Shown here piece after piece: positions 15,099 through 23,709 of a DNA stretch of 64,000 nucleotides. Every line of letters begins with the position of its first letter. Positions within the stretch are counted from its first letter, which is position 1. The notes beneath the pieces were generated by a model. The model had not been told where the DNA came from and searched no databases. It worked only from the letters and a program-made list of their open reading frames with translations. Position numbers and translations under genes: made by a program. Origin of the DNA: JBEKIK01 sp963845975 (GTDB lineage: Bacteria > Planctomycetota > Planctomycetia > Pirellulales > Thermoguttaceae); the NCBI GenBank assembly GCA_963845975.1, contig CAWJUD010000002.1, positions 1,240,001 through 1,304,000 on the forward strand, in the 5' to 3' direction.

Positions 15099-18000
15099 AT
15101 GTTCACCTACCGCCTAGCCTTTTTATCGCCCTGGTATCTGCTGCTTTTAGCGCTGATACCCGGGCTTTGGTGGTACAGTTATCGCAAGGTGGCAGGCTTG
15201 GGCAGTGTGCGGCGGATGGTGGTTTTGATCATCCGCAGCCTCGTGCTCCTGGGCCTGATCCTCGCCCTGGCTGAGATCCAAATCGTCAGGACCAGCGACC
15301 GGCTGACCACGATTTTTCTCCTGGATCAATCGCTCAGCATTCCGGTGCAAAGCCGCGAGGCCATGATCAAGTATGTCAATGCCGAGATCAGGAAGCACCG
15401 CAAGGACCGCGATCGCGCGGGCGCGATCGTGTTTGGCCGCGACGCGGCTATCGAAATCCCGCCTTACGACGACAACGTGCAGATGGCCTCCAAGATCGAA
15501 AGCATCTTCGACCCCGAGTACACCAACATTGCCGCGGCGATGAAGCTTGCCCAGGCCTCGTTTCCCGAAGACTCCGCCAAGCGAATCGTGATCATCAGCG
15601 ACGGCAACCAGAATCTGGGCAACGCGGCCGAGCAGGCCCAGGGCCTTGCGCAAGCCGGCGTGGGCATGGACGTGATGCCGGTGCGTTATCAAACCCGGGC
15701 CGAAATCATAGTCGAGCGGGTGGCCATTCCCGCCGACGTCCGCCGCGGCCAGCCCTTCGACCTGCGCGTGGTTATAACCAACACGGCTCAGCCCCGGCCC
15801 GGCGATTCGGGCGAAGTCCGCGGGCGCCTGCAGCTTTCGCGTTCGGCCGGGGGCCGGACTGATGTCCTAAGCGACGAAGCGGTGATTCTGCCGCCGGGTA
15901 AAAAGGTATTCACTATCCGCCAGGAAATCGACGCGCCGAATTTTTACAGCTACGAAGCCCGGTTCATCCCCGACCGGGCCGAGGACGACGCCATGCCGCA
16001 GAACAACCGGGCCACGGCATTCACTTACGTGCAGGGCAAAGGGCGGGTGTTGTTTATCGAAGATGCCGGACGCCCCGGAGAATTCGCCGTCTTGGTGGAG
16101 CGCCTGCGCAAGCAGGGGCTGGAAATCGACGTCCAATCGACCAGCCAACTATTCACCAGCCTTGCCGAACTGCAACCCTACGATGCGGTCGTGCTGGCCG
16201 ACGTGCCCCGCGCGACCAGTCAAGACGTGGCATTCAGCGACGCTCAAATCGCCATGCTCGTGCGAAACACGCAGCAAATGGGGGCGGGCCTGGTTATGAT
16301 CGGCGGGCCGAACAGTTTCGGCGCGGGCGGATGGACCGGCACCGAACTCGAAAAAGCCATGCCCGTGGACTTTCAAATCAAGTCGGCCAAGGTGGTTCCC
16401 AACGGGGCCCTGGCTATGATCATGCACGCCAGCGAAATGGCCAACGGCAACTACTGGCAAAAGGTCATCGCCCGCGAGGCCGTCAAAGCCCTGGGCCCGC
16501 AAGATTATTGCGGGGTGATACATTGGCAGGGCCGTGAGACGTGGCTGTGGGGGCCGGGCTTGCTGCCGGTGGGGCAATTCCGCGATCAAATGCTTACCCG
16601 CCTGGACCGCATGACGCCCGGCGACATGCCCGATTTCGAGACTTCCATGGTCCTGGCCAAGCAGGGATTCGATAAAGTCCCCACGATGGCCGTCAAGCAC
16701 ATGATCATCATCAGCGACGGCGATCCTTCCCCGCCAAGCTCGTCGATCATTAGTAAATTAAAGGGCATGCAGGTTACCATCACTACCGTGGGAGTGGGAA
16801 CGCACGGCCAGCCCGAAAGTTCGCGCTTAAGCAGCATTGCCTCGGCCACGGGCGGAAAATATTACGAGGTTAAGAGCGCGAATTCGCTGCCCAAGATATT
16901 TCAGATCGAGGCCCGCCGCGTTGCCCGGCCCTTGATCTGGGAGAAGTATCCGGTTAATCCCCGGGTCCGATTTCCCCACGAAATCCTGAGCGGTATCGAC
17001 GACCCCCTGCCGCCCATCAAAGGTTTCGTGCTTACCGATAAAAAGGAAAACCCCCTGGTCGAGACGCTGCTCACTTCACCCGAACCGGCCGGCGACAAAA
17101 ACAACACGATATTGGCCAGTTGGACTTACGGCTTGGGCAAGGCGGCGGTCTTTACCAGCGACGCCGGCGCGCGCTGGACCGGCGACTGGGTCAACAGGGA
17201 ATTGTACGATAAACTATTTGGCCAGATGGTCCGCTGGTCGATGCGTCCGGCGGGCGGGACGGGAAAATTCACCGTGGCCAGCGACTTCGCCGACGGACGG
17301 ATCCGGCTGGTGATCAATGCCCTGGATAAAAACGACGAGTTCCTCAACTTCCTCAACATGAACGGCACGGCCGTGGGCCCGGATATGCAGCCCGTACCAA
17401 TGAAAATCGAGCAAACCGCCCCGGGCCGGTACGTGGGCGAGTTTTCGGCCAAAGATTCAGGCAGTTATTTTATCATGATCAGCCCCGGCGCGGGCCAGTC
17501 GCCCATCCGCACTGGCATTAATGTGCCTTATTCCGATGAATTCCGGGAACAGTCGCCCAACGAGGCCTTGCTCGATCAACTCGCCGGCATGACGCCCAAG
17601 GACGGCAAGCCAGGCATGGTCATCGAAGCCAAAACTAAAGACGCCGACGCTCTGGAACAATTGCTTGCCGTCAACACCTTTCGCCACAATTTGCTCAGGG
17701 CTTCCAGCAGCCAGGATGCCTGGCAATATTTGTTGTTGGCGGCGAGTTGCCTGTTTTTCGGGGACGTGTTCTTCCGCCGCGTGCAGGTGAGTGTGGCCTG
17801 GGTGCCGCCGTTGGCAGGCCGGGCGCGGGATTGGCTCCTGCGCCGCCAGCCCAAGCCGGCCACGCCGGAATTCATCGAGCGCCTGCGCAGTAAAAAGGCG
17901 GAAGTATCGGAGCGGATCGAGCAGATGCGCGGGGCGGTGCGTTTCGAGATGCCGCAAGCGCAAAAACCGGCCGATCTTACGGTTCTCGAAGAGCCGCCCG

Positions 18001-18212
18001 CCGCGGATAAGGCGTCCAAGCCCGCCGAAAAGCCCTCGATTACCGAGCCGCAAAAAACCGGACAAGAAAGTTACACCGAACGCCTCCTGCGCAAAAAAGA
18101 AAGTCTGGGAGGATCGCGACAAGAAATAGAATCTTGTATGATAGTTTTGAAAGCTTTATTAACTCAATGCGGATTTCTTTTCTCTAGCCCAGGCGTTTAC
18201 GCCTGGGGATGA
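15099..18212 (+). CDS. Membrane protein with VWA and glutamine-amidotransferase-like domains
   Basis: Two N-terminal membrane helices (about residues 10-27 and 40-60) precede a VWA domain with MIDAS start F-L-L-D-Q-S-L-S (residue 73) and I-V-I-I-S-D-G-N. Beta-sandwich-like sequence follows, then a class I glutamine amidotransferase-like fold (residues 315-430, L-V-M-I-G-G-P-N-S-F-G-A-G-G-W). A second VWA-like stretch has M-I-I-I-S-D-G-D-P-S (near residue 535), and one helix lies near residue 875. These planctomycete proteins normally work with a MoxR ATPase, which follows here. No ribosome site is seen; a repeat runs into the start codon. The C-terminus looks frame-shifted at an A6 run (18093-18098): one base fewer gives K-K-K-V-W-E-D-R-D-K-K with a stop at 18129, while the present frame reads into a palindromic repeat. 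The likely natural end is therefore 18129. Confidence 0.85.
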   Translation: MFTYRLAFLSPWYLLLLALIPGLWWYSYRKVAGLGSVRRMVVLIIRSLVLLGLILALAEIQIVRTSDRLTTIFLLDQSLSIPVQSREAMIKYVNAEIRKHRKDRDRAGAIVFGRDAAIEIPPYDDNVQMASKIESIFDPEYTNIAAAMKLAQASFPEDSAKRIVIISDGNQNLGNAAEQAQGLAQAGVGMDVMPVRYQTRAEIIVERVAIPADVRRGQPFDLRVVITNTAQPRPGDSGEVRGRLQLSRSAGGRTDVLSDEAVILPPGKKVFTIRQEIDAPNFYSYEARFIPDRAEDDAMPQNNRATAFTYVQGKGRVLFIEDAGRPGEFAVLVERLRKQGLEIDVQSTSQLFTSLAELQPYDAVVLADVPRATSQDVAFSDAQIAMLVRNTQQMGAGLVMIGGPNSFGAGGWTGTELEKAMPVDFQIKSAKVVPNGALAMIMHASEMANGNYWQKVIAREAVKALGPQDYCGVIHWQGRETWLWGPGLLPVGQFRDQMLTRLDRMTPGDMPDFETSMVLAKQGFDKVPTMAVKHMIIISDGDPSPPSSSIISKLKGMQVTITTVGVGTHGQPESSRLSSIASATGGKYYEVKSANSLPKIFQIEARRVARPLIWEKYPVNPRVRFPHEILSGIDDPLPPIKGFVLTDKKENPLVETLLTSPEPAGDKNNTILASWTYGLGKAAVFTSDAGARWTGDWVNRELYDKLFGQMVRWSMRPAGGTGKFTVASDFADGRIRLVINALDKNDEFLNFLNMNGTAVGPDMQPVPMKIEQTAPGRYVGEFSAKDSGSYFIMISPGAGQSPIRTGINVPYSDEFREQSPNEALLDQLAGMTPKDGKPGMVIEAKTKDADALEQLLAVNTFRHNLLRASSSQDAWQYLLLAASCLFFGDVFFRRVQVSVAWVPPLAGRARDWLLRRQPKPATPEFIERLRSKKAEVSERIEQMRGAVRFEMPQAQKPADLTVLEEPPAADKASKPAEKPSITEPQKTGQESYTERLLRKKESLGGSRQEIESCMIVLKALLTQCGFLFSSPGVYAWG

Positions 18213-18342
18213 GGAGAATTCCACAGCCCCTTTCATTTCGCCCCTTTAGGGGCGACTGAAGCCGGGAATAAAGGAATTCCGTAAACGGGATTGACATTAA
18301 ATGATGGTGGCGGCCTTTGGCCCCAGGCGTAAACGCCTGGGC
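18186..18342. repeat. Block bounded by inverted CCCAGGCGTTTACGCCTGGG copies
   Basis: AGCCCAGGCGTTTACGCCTG.. near 18187 reappears as its reverse complement near 18319-18342. Between them are CGCCCCTTTAGGGGCG and GGAATTCCGTAAACGGG hairpins. The whole 155-bp block could fold on itself. It sits between the VWA and MoxR genes and resembles the hairpin tract at 1.2-1.5 kb. Confidence 0.65.
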
Positions 18343-18399
18343 TAGGGAAAAACTGGGCTGGGAAAAACGTCATGGAAGCGCGGGCTGCGGAAAATCATC

Positions 18400-18419
18400 G
18401 CGAAACCGCAAGCGGTTTC
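18400..18419. repeat. GCGAAACCGCAAGCGGTTTC palindrome, copy 3 of 3
   Basis: Third copy of the palindrome at 6805 and 10678, here directly before the heptanucleotide array. Confidence 0.7.
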
Positions 18420-18425
18420 AATAAT

Positions 18426-18600
18426 CACTGTTCACTAACCACTGACCACTAACCACTAACCACTGACCATTAACCACTGACCACTAACCACTGACCACTA
18501 ACCACTAACCACTAACCACTAACCACTAACCACTGACCACTAACCACTAACCACTGACCACTAACCACTAACCACTAACCACTGACCATTAACCACTGAT
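18426..18600. repeat. 25-unit heptanucleotide tandem array
   Basis: Exactly 175 bp: 25 units of CACT(A/G)AC with four variant units (CACTGTT, two CATTAAC and a final CACTGAT). Every unit carries TAA or TGA, and with a 7-bp period all three plus frames are stopped every 21 bp, while the minus strand stays open. The array ends 5 bp before the MoxR ATG and replaces any ribosome site. Similar 7-bp arrays (STRR) are known from filamentous cyanobacteria and occur in other environmental genomes. There are no spacers, so it is not a CRISPR. Confidence 0.92.
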
Positions 18601-18605
18601 TTCCC

Positions 18606-19608
18606 ATGAGCATTGCAGAAGAGATGGAAAAACGTGCCCGGCAGTTCGTCGATCGTTACTCGGCGGTCCGCGAGCAGATTCACCGGGTGATTGTCGGCCA
18701 CGACGAGATTGTCCACGGCGTGTTGACTTGCCTGTTCACCGGCGGGCACTGTCTGCTGGAAGGCGTGCCGGGCCTGGGCAAGACGCTCCTGGTCCGCACG
18801 CTGGCTAAAACCCTGAATCTCGATTTCAACCGCATCCAATTCACCCCGGACCTTATGCCCGCCGACATCCTCGGCACCAACATGGTCATGGAAACCGTGG
18901 AAGGCAGACGGTTTTTCGAATTCCAGCGCGGGCCGATCTTCACGCAAATCTGCCTGGCCGACGAAATCAACCGGGCCACGCCGAAAACGCAGTCGGCCAT
19001 GCTGGAAACCATGCAGGAAGGCTCGGTAACGTCGGCCGGCAAGCGCTATCAACTCAAGCTGCCCATTTCTGGTGATGGCCACGCAAAACCCCATCGAGCA
19101 GGAAGGCACCTATCCCTTGCCCGAGGCCCAGTTGGACCGCTTCTTCTTCAAAATGCTGGTGGGATACTCGGGCCGCAAGGAGTTGGCCGCGATCATCGAC
19201 CGGACCACTCGCGGCGAAGTGATCGAGCCCGTAAAAGTCATGGACGGAGCGGAAATCCTCAAGTGGCAGGAGTTGGTTCGCGAGGTGATATTGGCGGTAC
19301 ACGTTCAGGATTACATCGTCCGCCTGGTGCTTGCCACGCATCCGGGAGGGCAGTTCGCCTTGCCGATCACCAATCAATACATCCGCTGGGGCGCCAGCCC
19401 GCGCGGCGCGCAAACCATCGCTTTGGCGGCTAAAGTCCGCGCGCTTTTGGACGGCCGCTACAACGTCAGTTTCGAAGACGTCCGCCGCGTGTGCCTGCCC
19501 TCGTTGCGGCACCGCATAATTCTAAACTTCGAGGCCCAGGCCGAAAGCATCGAGCCCGATAAAGTCCTTGTGCAGTTGCTGGAACAAGTGCCGGAAAAGG
19601 CGGAGTGA
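18606..19608 (+). pseudogene. moxR: MoxR-family AAA+ ATPase, one frameshift
   Basis: Frame 1 (from 18606) gives Walker A G-V-P-G-L-G-K-T and Walker B A-D-E-I-N-R-A-T-P-K-T-Q-S-A, then runs to L-K-L-P-I at about 19065. The continuation lies in another frame from about 19068: V-M-A-T-Q-N-P-I-E-Q-E-G-T-Y-P-L-P-E-A-Q-L-D-R-F (sensor 1 and arginine-finger region) to the AAA lid, ending at 19608. Joined, the product is about 333 residues, the normal MoxR length, so one extra base or two missing bases at CCCATTTCTGG is the only defect. MoxR ATPases act as chaperones for VWA-domain partners; the partner gene lies directly upstream. An assembly error is a serious alternative to a real pseudogene. No ribosome site: the heptamer array abuts the start. 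Confidence 0.88.
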
Positions 19609-19831
19609 TGAGGGATAAGGGATGAGAGATGAAGGATGAGTGTACAGTGGACGGTGGACAGTAAATTGTTTAGCCGCGACCCGAAGGGGAGCGGGTATCA
19701 ATGGACGCCATGCAATAGCATTATCGGTTGGTTACGTTTTGATGGTAAAGATCAGGAAAGCCGCGACCACTGGTCGCGCATTGGTAGCGTCCGTAAACCG
19801 CGTTAAGAAAGGGGAAAAAATATAAAAAAAG
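19609..19831. other. Repeat-rich spacer before the IS pair
   Basis: No gene. It contains GGGATGAGAGATGAAGGATGAG-type purine repeats, ACAGTGGACGGTGGACAGT, a TTGTTTAGCCGCGACCCG..GGGAGCGGGT element (19667-19696, also at 33781-33810) and a GCGACCACTGGTCGC palindrome near 19764. These are dispersed intergenic repeats. Confidence 0.6.
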
Positions 19832-21335
19832 GTAACAGTTTAGTTTTTTGTCATATTTATGGTGGCAGTGATGGAAGTTTGCCAGTGGTCAAATAGGTTT
19901 TCAGGGCTTGGATGACGGAATCCAAGAGATCGTGATTGCGTTGTTTTAGTGTGCGAAAGATGCTCATCAGCACCGCTTGGGTGTCCGCTCCGCGGCGGCT
20001 GCGATTGGCATAGCTGTTTTTGCGAATGATCACTGCCGGACGAATCGCCCGTTCGGCGTGGTTGTTCTCGAAGGGAACGTCCGCGTGATCCAAAAAAGTG
20101 AACAACTCGTTTTGGTGTCGGCGCAGCCGTTTCACGAGACGGTCGGCTTGCCGATCGCGCCAATCGGTTTCGATCAGTTCCTGCAATCTTCGGTCCAAAC
20201 ACGCCCGCCGCGATGCGTATTCCGCCGGAGGATGCTCCTCGCGTTTCCACAAACGGATGGCGTCGCCCAGCAGCCGTCGCAGCTTTTTGGCGAATGCAGA
20301 CCAATGTTCTCCGGGATTTTTGTATTTTTCCACATGCTCCAGGTCGCGGAACAGATGCACCAGACATTTCTGCCGCGGACCGCCGGAAATCGCGTTGTAA
20401 GCGCCCCAGAAATCGCTGATAAACGCGCCTTTGAACTCCTCGGCGAAGAATTTCCGCAGCGCCGGCTCGCCACGCGAGCGATCGATCAGATAGTAGGTCA
20501 GCCGCGGATTGCTGAAACACCACAGCCAGTGGGTTTTGCCAGCCACGCGCCAGCCCGTCTCGTCGCCGTGCAGCACGGCCGACGCCAGTCCCTCTTGTTG
20601 AATCTGTTCGTACCAGGGGGAGAGCGCCTCTCGCAGACGATGCCACATCTGCGCCAAGGCCCCTTTGCTGATCTTCAGTTGCAAGTGATGGTTGAAGACG
20701 TCCACGATTTGCTGCGAGGTCGTGCCCAGTCCGTAGTGCATCCACGCCGAAAGCGCCACCGCACGGTTGCCCAAGCGGGCGTTCGGCAGGGCGTCGGGCG
20801 CCTGCGGCGCAACGCGCTTCTTGCAGCGCGGGCACCAGTCGCGATGGATCGTATGTTCTGTGACTTCGGCTTGAAGATTCTCGGGAATGTCCTCCACATA
20901 TCGCGTGTGCGTCTGGTTCAGCCGCTTCAAACGTCCCTGACAGTGCGGACAGCAAGGAAGTTGGTGTTCCTCGTAACGGTCGATCCGCTGGGGCCGCTTC
21001 CGGCCACTGCCCGGATGCCCATTTTTGCGGCCGGGCCGCTTTTTCCGCGAAGAAATGGCCGGTTTTTCGTAAACCGGGATCATGCCCGAGGGCGTGGAGG
21101 GCATAGTCGAGGCCGAATTCCGCGCCTCGGCCAACTGCTTGGCCATTTCCAACAGCGCGAAAATCACCGCCTCCCTCCCCCGCGAGAAAATCGCCTCCGC
21201 CTGCGCGGTCGAGGCTTGGCCCCAAAGATATTCCCTTGGGCAAAACAGAAATAGTAGTGTCCTTTCGCATAAACCATAGACATAAACCATTTCCCGTTTT
21301 TTCCCAAGATCAATCCCAAAAAACTAAACTATTAC
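19832..21335 (-). mobile_element. Complete IS66-family element with 8-bp target duplication
   Basis: The 19-bp ends GTAA(C/T)AGTTTAGTTTTTTG (19832-19850, and inverted at 21317-21335) match with one mismatch and begin GTAA as expected for IS66. The flanking octamers at 19824-19831 and 21336-21343 are both AAAAAAAG, an 8-bp target duplication typical of the family. The 1,504-bp element carries only the transposase gene and lacks tnpA and tnpB, like the ISBst12-type subgroup. It looks intact and recent. Confidence 0.93.
19857..21290 (-). CDS. IS66-family transposase (TnpC type)
   Basis: 477 residues from the ATG at 21290. Order of features: an N-terminal helical region, a basic K-K-R-P-G-R-K-N-G-H-P-G-S-G-R segment, the IS66 zinc finger C-C-P-H-C..W-C-P-R-C (about residues 112-155), then the DDE catalytic core with H-G-D-E-T-G-W-R-V (first Asp, near residue 244), S-D-F-W-G-A-Y (second Asp) and N-N-H-A-E-R-A-I-R-P (Glu, near residue 412). 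The stop is TAA at 19857, seven bases inside the left terminal repeat. The frame is uninterrupted, so the element may be active. The first residues before L-L-E-M-A-K-Q-L-A-E may not all be translated. Confidence 0.93.
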   Translation of the reverse strand: MVYVYGLCERTLLFLFCPREYLWGQASTAQAEAIFSRGREAVIFALLEMAKQLAEARNSASTMPSTPSGMIPVYEKPAISSRKKRPGRKNGHPGSGRKRPQRIDRYEEHQLPCCPHCQGRLKRLNQTHTRYVEDIPENLQAEVTEHTIHRDWCPRCKKRVAPQAPDALPNARLGNRAVALSAWMHYGLGTTSQQIVDVFNHHLQLKISKGALAQMWHRLREALSPWYEQIQQEGLASAVLHGDETGWRVAGKTHWLWCFSNPRLTYYLIDRSRGEPALRKFFAEEFKGAFISDFWGAYNAISGGPRQKCLVHLFRDLEHVEKYKNPGEHWSAFAKKLRRLLGDAIRLWKREEHPPAEYASRRACLDRRLQELIETDWRDRQADRLVKRLRRHQNELFTFLDHADVPFENNHAERAIRPAVIIRKNSYANRSRRGADTQAVLMSIFRTLKQRNHDLLDSVIQALKTYLTTGKLPSLPP

Positions 21336-21353
21336 AAAAAAAGATTCCCGACC

Positions 21354-22864
21354 CAATCCTGTTCGGCACGAAATTTGCGCCAGGAATTATTTCTAAAATC
21401 TTGCCTATTTTGACTTGCGCACGAGTAGAAGTATGTCATATTCAGGGCATGTCTGGCAAGAGGCGTGAAGAAGTACGGGATAAAGACATCCAGGGCTTGA
21501 AGTATTTTGACAAGCTCCTGCCGCTCTTGGAAAGTCTGCACGAGATTGGCTGCCAGCGTGACAAGGCTGGCAACCGCGAGTTGCATTTTGACCAGTACTG
21601 CTTGTTGATCCTGCTGTTTCTCTTTAGTCCAATGGTACGCTCGCTGCGCGCGTTGCAGCAGGCCGGCGAGTTGAAGAAGGTGCAGAAACTGTTGGGCTGC
21701 TCACGAGCGTCGCTGGGGTCGCTTTCCGAGTCGGTTGAGGTGTTCGAGCCCGAACGATTGCGGCGGATCATCGGCGAATTGGGGCGGCAATTCACGCCCA
21801 TCGCAGAAGACCCGCGTCTGAAGGAGGTGCGCCATACTGTGACTTTGGTCGACGGCACGCTGTTGAAGGCCCTGCCACGGATCACCGAGGCTATGTGGCT
21901 ATCCACGCGGACCGGCACCGTGCATCATGCCTGGAGGCTGCACACTCAATTCGAGTTGGACAAGCATGTGCCGGTGCGGATGACACTCACCGACGGCAAG
22001 AACAGCGGCGACTCCGACGAGAAGAACGTGATCCGCCGTCAATTGCAGGCCGACCATTGCTATGTGATGGATCGCTGGTACGCCCAGTTCACCTTGTTCA
22101 ACGACATCCACCGGGCGAAAAGCAGCTACGTTTGCCGGGTAAGGGACAACAGCGTGTTCGAGGTCATTGAAGAACGGCCGTTGTCGCAAGCCGATCGCGA
22201 AGCCGGTGTGGTCCGCGACGTGGTGGTGAATCTTGGTCTTTCCAAGCCGGCCCACGCCCGGCCGGATCATCCCCTGCGCTTGGTGATCGTCGAGATGAAA
22301 CCGCACGAGAAGCGATCCAATCGAAAAGGAAACACGGGAGCAGGCCCCAGCGACGGTCTGTTGCGAATAGCCACCGATCTGCTGGACGTGCCGGCGGAAA
22401 TCATCGCGCTGCTTTACCTGTACCGTTACACGATCGAGTTGTTCTTTCGTTTCTTCAAGCACGTACTGGGCTGCCGCCACCTGTTGAGCGACGATCGCAA
22501 GGGAATCGAAATCCAGACCTACTGCGCCATAATCGCCTGCATGTTGATCAGCCTCTGCACAGGCCGCAAGCCGACGCTTAGAACCTATGAAATGATCTGC
22601 TACTACCTGATGGGCTGGGCCGATGAGGAGGAGTTCCTGGCCCATCTTGCGAAACTCCAACAGCACGTTGCCTAAAGGAGTCCGCCATCACATTAGATGC
22701 GCGGCCGTTCGTTGCTGCGCCCCTGTTGTAATCTATGCGCATGGAAGGCCATTTTTTCATCTTTTTCATCTTGATCATGGCCGACCTAGTGCATTCCCAA
22801 ACAATTGCCGCCGATCCCTAGTCGCCTTAAACGTAGTATGCAATAATTGTGCCGAACAGGATTG
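21354..22864 (+). mobile_element. Complete IS4-family element with 9-bp target duplication
   Basis: Perfect 16-bp terminal inverted repeats CAATCCTGTTCGGCAC (21354-21369) and GTGCCGAACAGGATTG (22849-22864). TTCCCGACC directly flanks both ends (21345-21353 and 22865-22873), a 9-bp duplication in the IS4 range. The element is 1,511 bp with one transposase gene. It stands only 10 bp from the IS66 end; removing both elements restores AAAAAAAGATTCCCGACCCCTTTT. Confidence 0.93.
21449..22675 (+). CDS. IS4-family transposase
   Basis: 408 residues from the ATG at 21449 (M-S-G-K-R-R-E-E-V). The open frame extends upstream but leaves the element's coding logic. The catalytic triad is visible: V-D-G-T-L-L-K-A (first Asp), V-M-D-R-W-Y-A-Q-F (second Asp), and Y-L-Y-R-Y-T-I-E-L-F-F-R-F-F-K. 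The last is an exact Y-(2)-R-(3)-E-(6)-K signature, diagnostic for IS4. The frame is intact and lies entirely inside matching terminal repeats, so it is probably functional. Confidence 0.94.
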   Translation: MSGKRREEVRDKDIQGLKYFDKLLPLLESLHEIGCQRDKAGNRELHFDQYCLLILLFLFSPMVRSLRALQQAGELKKVQKLLGCSRASLGSLSESVEVFEPERLRRIIGELGRQFTPIAEDPRLKEVRHTVTLVDGTLLKALPRITEAMWLSTRTGTVHHAWRLHTQFELDKHVPVRMTLTDGKNSGDSDEKNVIRRQLQADHCYVMDRWYAQFTLFNDIHRAKSSYVCRVRDNSVFEVIEERPLSQADREAGVVRDVVVNLGLSKPAHARPDHPLRLVIVEMKPHEKRSNRKGNTGAGPSDGLLRIATDLLDVPAEIIALLYLYRYTIELFFRFFKHVLGCRHLLSDDRKGIEIQTYCAIIACMLISLCTGRKPTLRTYEMICYYLMGWADEEEFLAHLAKLQQHVA

Positions 22865-23096
22865 TTCCCGACCCCTTTTATCTCTTCTGCAGCGGACAGA
22901 AAGTAGGGAGCGAAAGGGGGAATTGGATCGACATGGCGGCGGGGTGCGTGGTGAATCGCCAGGCAGTTCAACCACGCCCTTCGCAGTGCCTCAGGGTGCC
23001 ACCCAGCACGCAAGACCTTTTCAAACACGTTCTGTGGGCCTTGATTCTCACCGCCTTTCGGGTATCCTGAAGGTTCGTTGAATGGAGGAAAATCCA
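22865..23096. other. Spacer between IS4 and the YfbU gene
   Basis: It begins with the right IS4 target duplication. No gene, palindrome or RNA was recognised, except the GGAGGA ribosome site of the following gene at its end. Confidence 0.4.
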
Positions 23097-23441
23097 ATGG
23101 CAAAAAAGTCGAGACGACAGACACTCCGCGAACAATCAATCAGGGACGAGGTGCTGGAAATCTTTACGATGTTTCAGGCTCTACAGCGCTCCTACGCTGC
23201 GCTTCTCGACAAATCCGGAATCGCTGAATCTCAAATCACCTTCGAGGGATTTGATGGAAATAACGAGGATGAGCACCTGCGGATCGCCAATGAACTAGCA
23301 CTCTGTCGCCGCAACATTAAGGCGTTCAATAGCCACTTTCCAGTACTGGCTGGCTATCGGATGCTGCTGCAGAGGTGGCGACTTTCACAGGACAAGGAGA
23401 ACCTTACAAAGAACGATATCCTTCGCATTATCGGCGACTAG
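23097..23441 (+). CDS. YfbU-family protein, short form
   Basis: 114 residues from the ATG at 23097, with GGAGGA 8 nt upstream (an earlier in-frame ATG at 23082 overlaps that site). The region from V-L-E-I-F-T-M-F-Q-A-L to the end aligns by eye with the C-terminal two-thirds of E. coli YfbU: I-T-F-E-G-F-D-G-N-N-E matches V-T-F-L-G-F-D, F-N-S-H-F-P-V matches F-N-A-Q-T-P-M, and N-D-I-L-R-I-I-G-D matches N-E-I-N-Q-I-I. The N-terminal part of YfbU (about 50 residues) is replaced by a short basic segment. The biochemical role of YfbU is unsettled. It is the first of four small genes beside the IS pair. Confidence 0.75.
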   Translation: MAKKSRRQTLREQSIRDEVLEIFTMFQALQRSYAALLDKSGIAESQITFEGFDGNNEDEHLRIANELALCRRNIKAFNSHFPVLAGYRMLLQRWRLSQDKENLTKNDILRIIGD

Positions 23442-23471
23442 CCGGATCGAATCTGGAAGATGAAGAGAGTA

Positions 23472-23525
23472 GAAACGGGGACGCAGCTAGTTTCAGTACA
23501 CATTTACTAGCTGCGTCCCCGTTTC
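23472..23525. repeat. Long perfect hairpin, 20-bp arms
   Basis: The arm at 23472-23491 (GAAACGGGGACGCAGCTAGT) pairs perfectly with 23506-23525 around a 14-nt loop. AGT/ACT just outside extends it past one mismatch. It lies 30 bp after the YfbU stop, with no T-run behind it, so it is either a terminator or a REP/MITE-like unit. Confidence 0.8.
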
Positions 23526-23709
23526 GACTCCCCCTGTTCACAAGCGGTGCCGGTTGCTAGGTCCCTTTTCCCGGCAAATCGGCCAGCAAAACAGCCGAAA
23601 AAGCCCCTGGCAACGGAGTTGCCGGGGGCTGGTCTTGCTATCCGCAGGGGGACGGACTATGCTTTGGGAATCTTGGAAAGGGAATCGGAGATCTTTTGAG
23701 GGCTGAAAT

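Noticed and set aside
18426..18600. Tandem array as a CRISPR
   Set aside because: Units are 7 bp with no spacers and no cas genes nearby.
18561..19109. Minus-strand frame entering the heptamer array
   Set aside because: It is antisense to the MoxR ATPase and is open only because the array has no stops on that strand.
19977..21254. Long plus-strand open frame opposite the IS66 transposase
   Set aside because: It is the antisense of a gene with clear DDE and zinc-finger motifs; its own translation has no family likeness.
19832..22864. IS66 plus IS4 as a composite transposon
   Set aside because: The two elements are of different families, adjacent, and each has its own target duplication; nothing lies between them.
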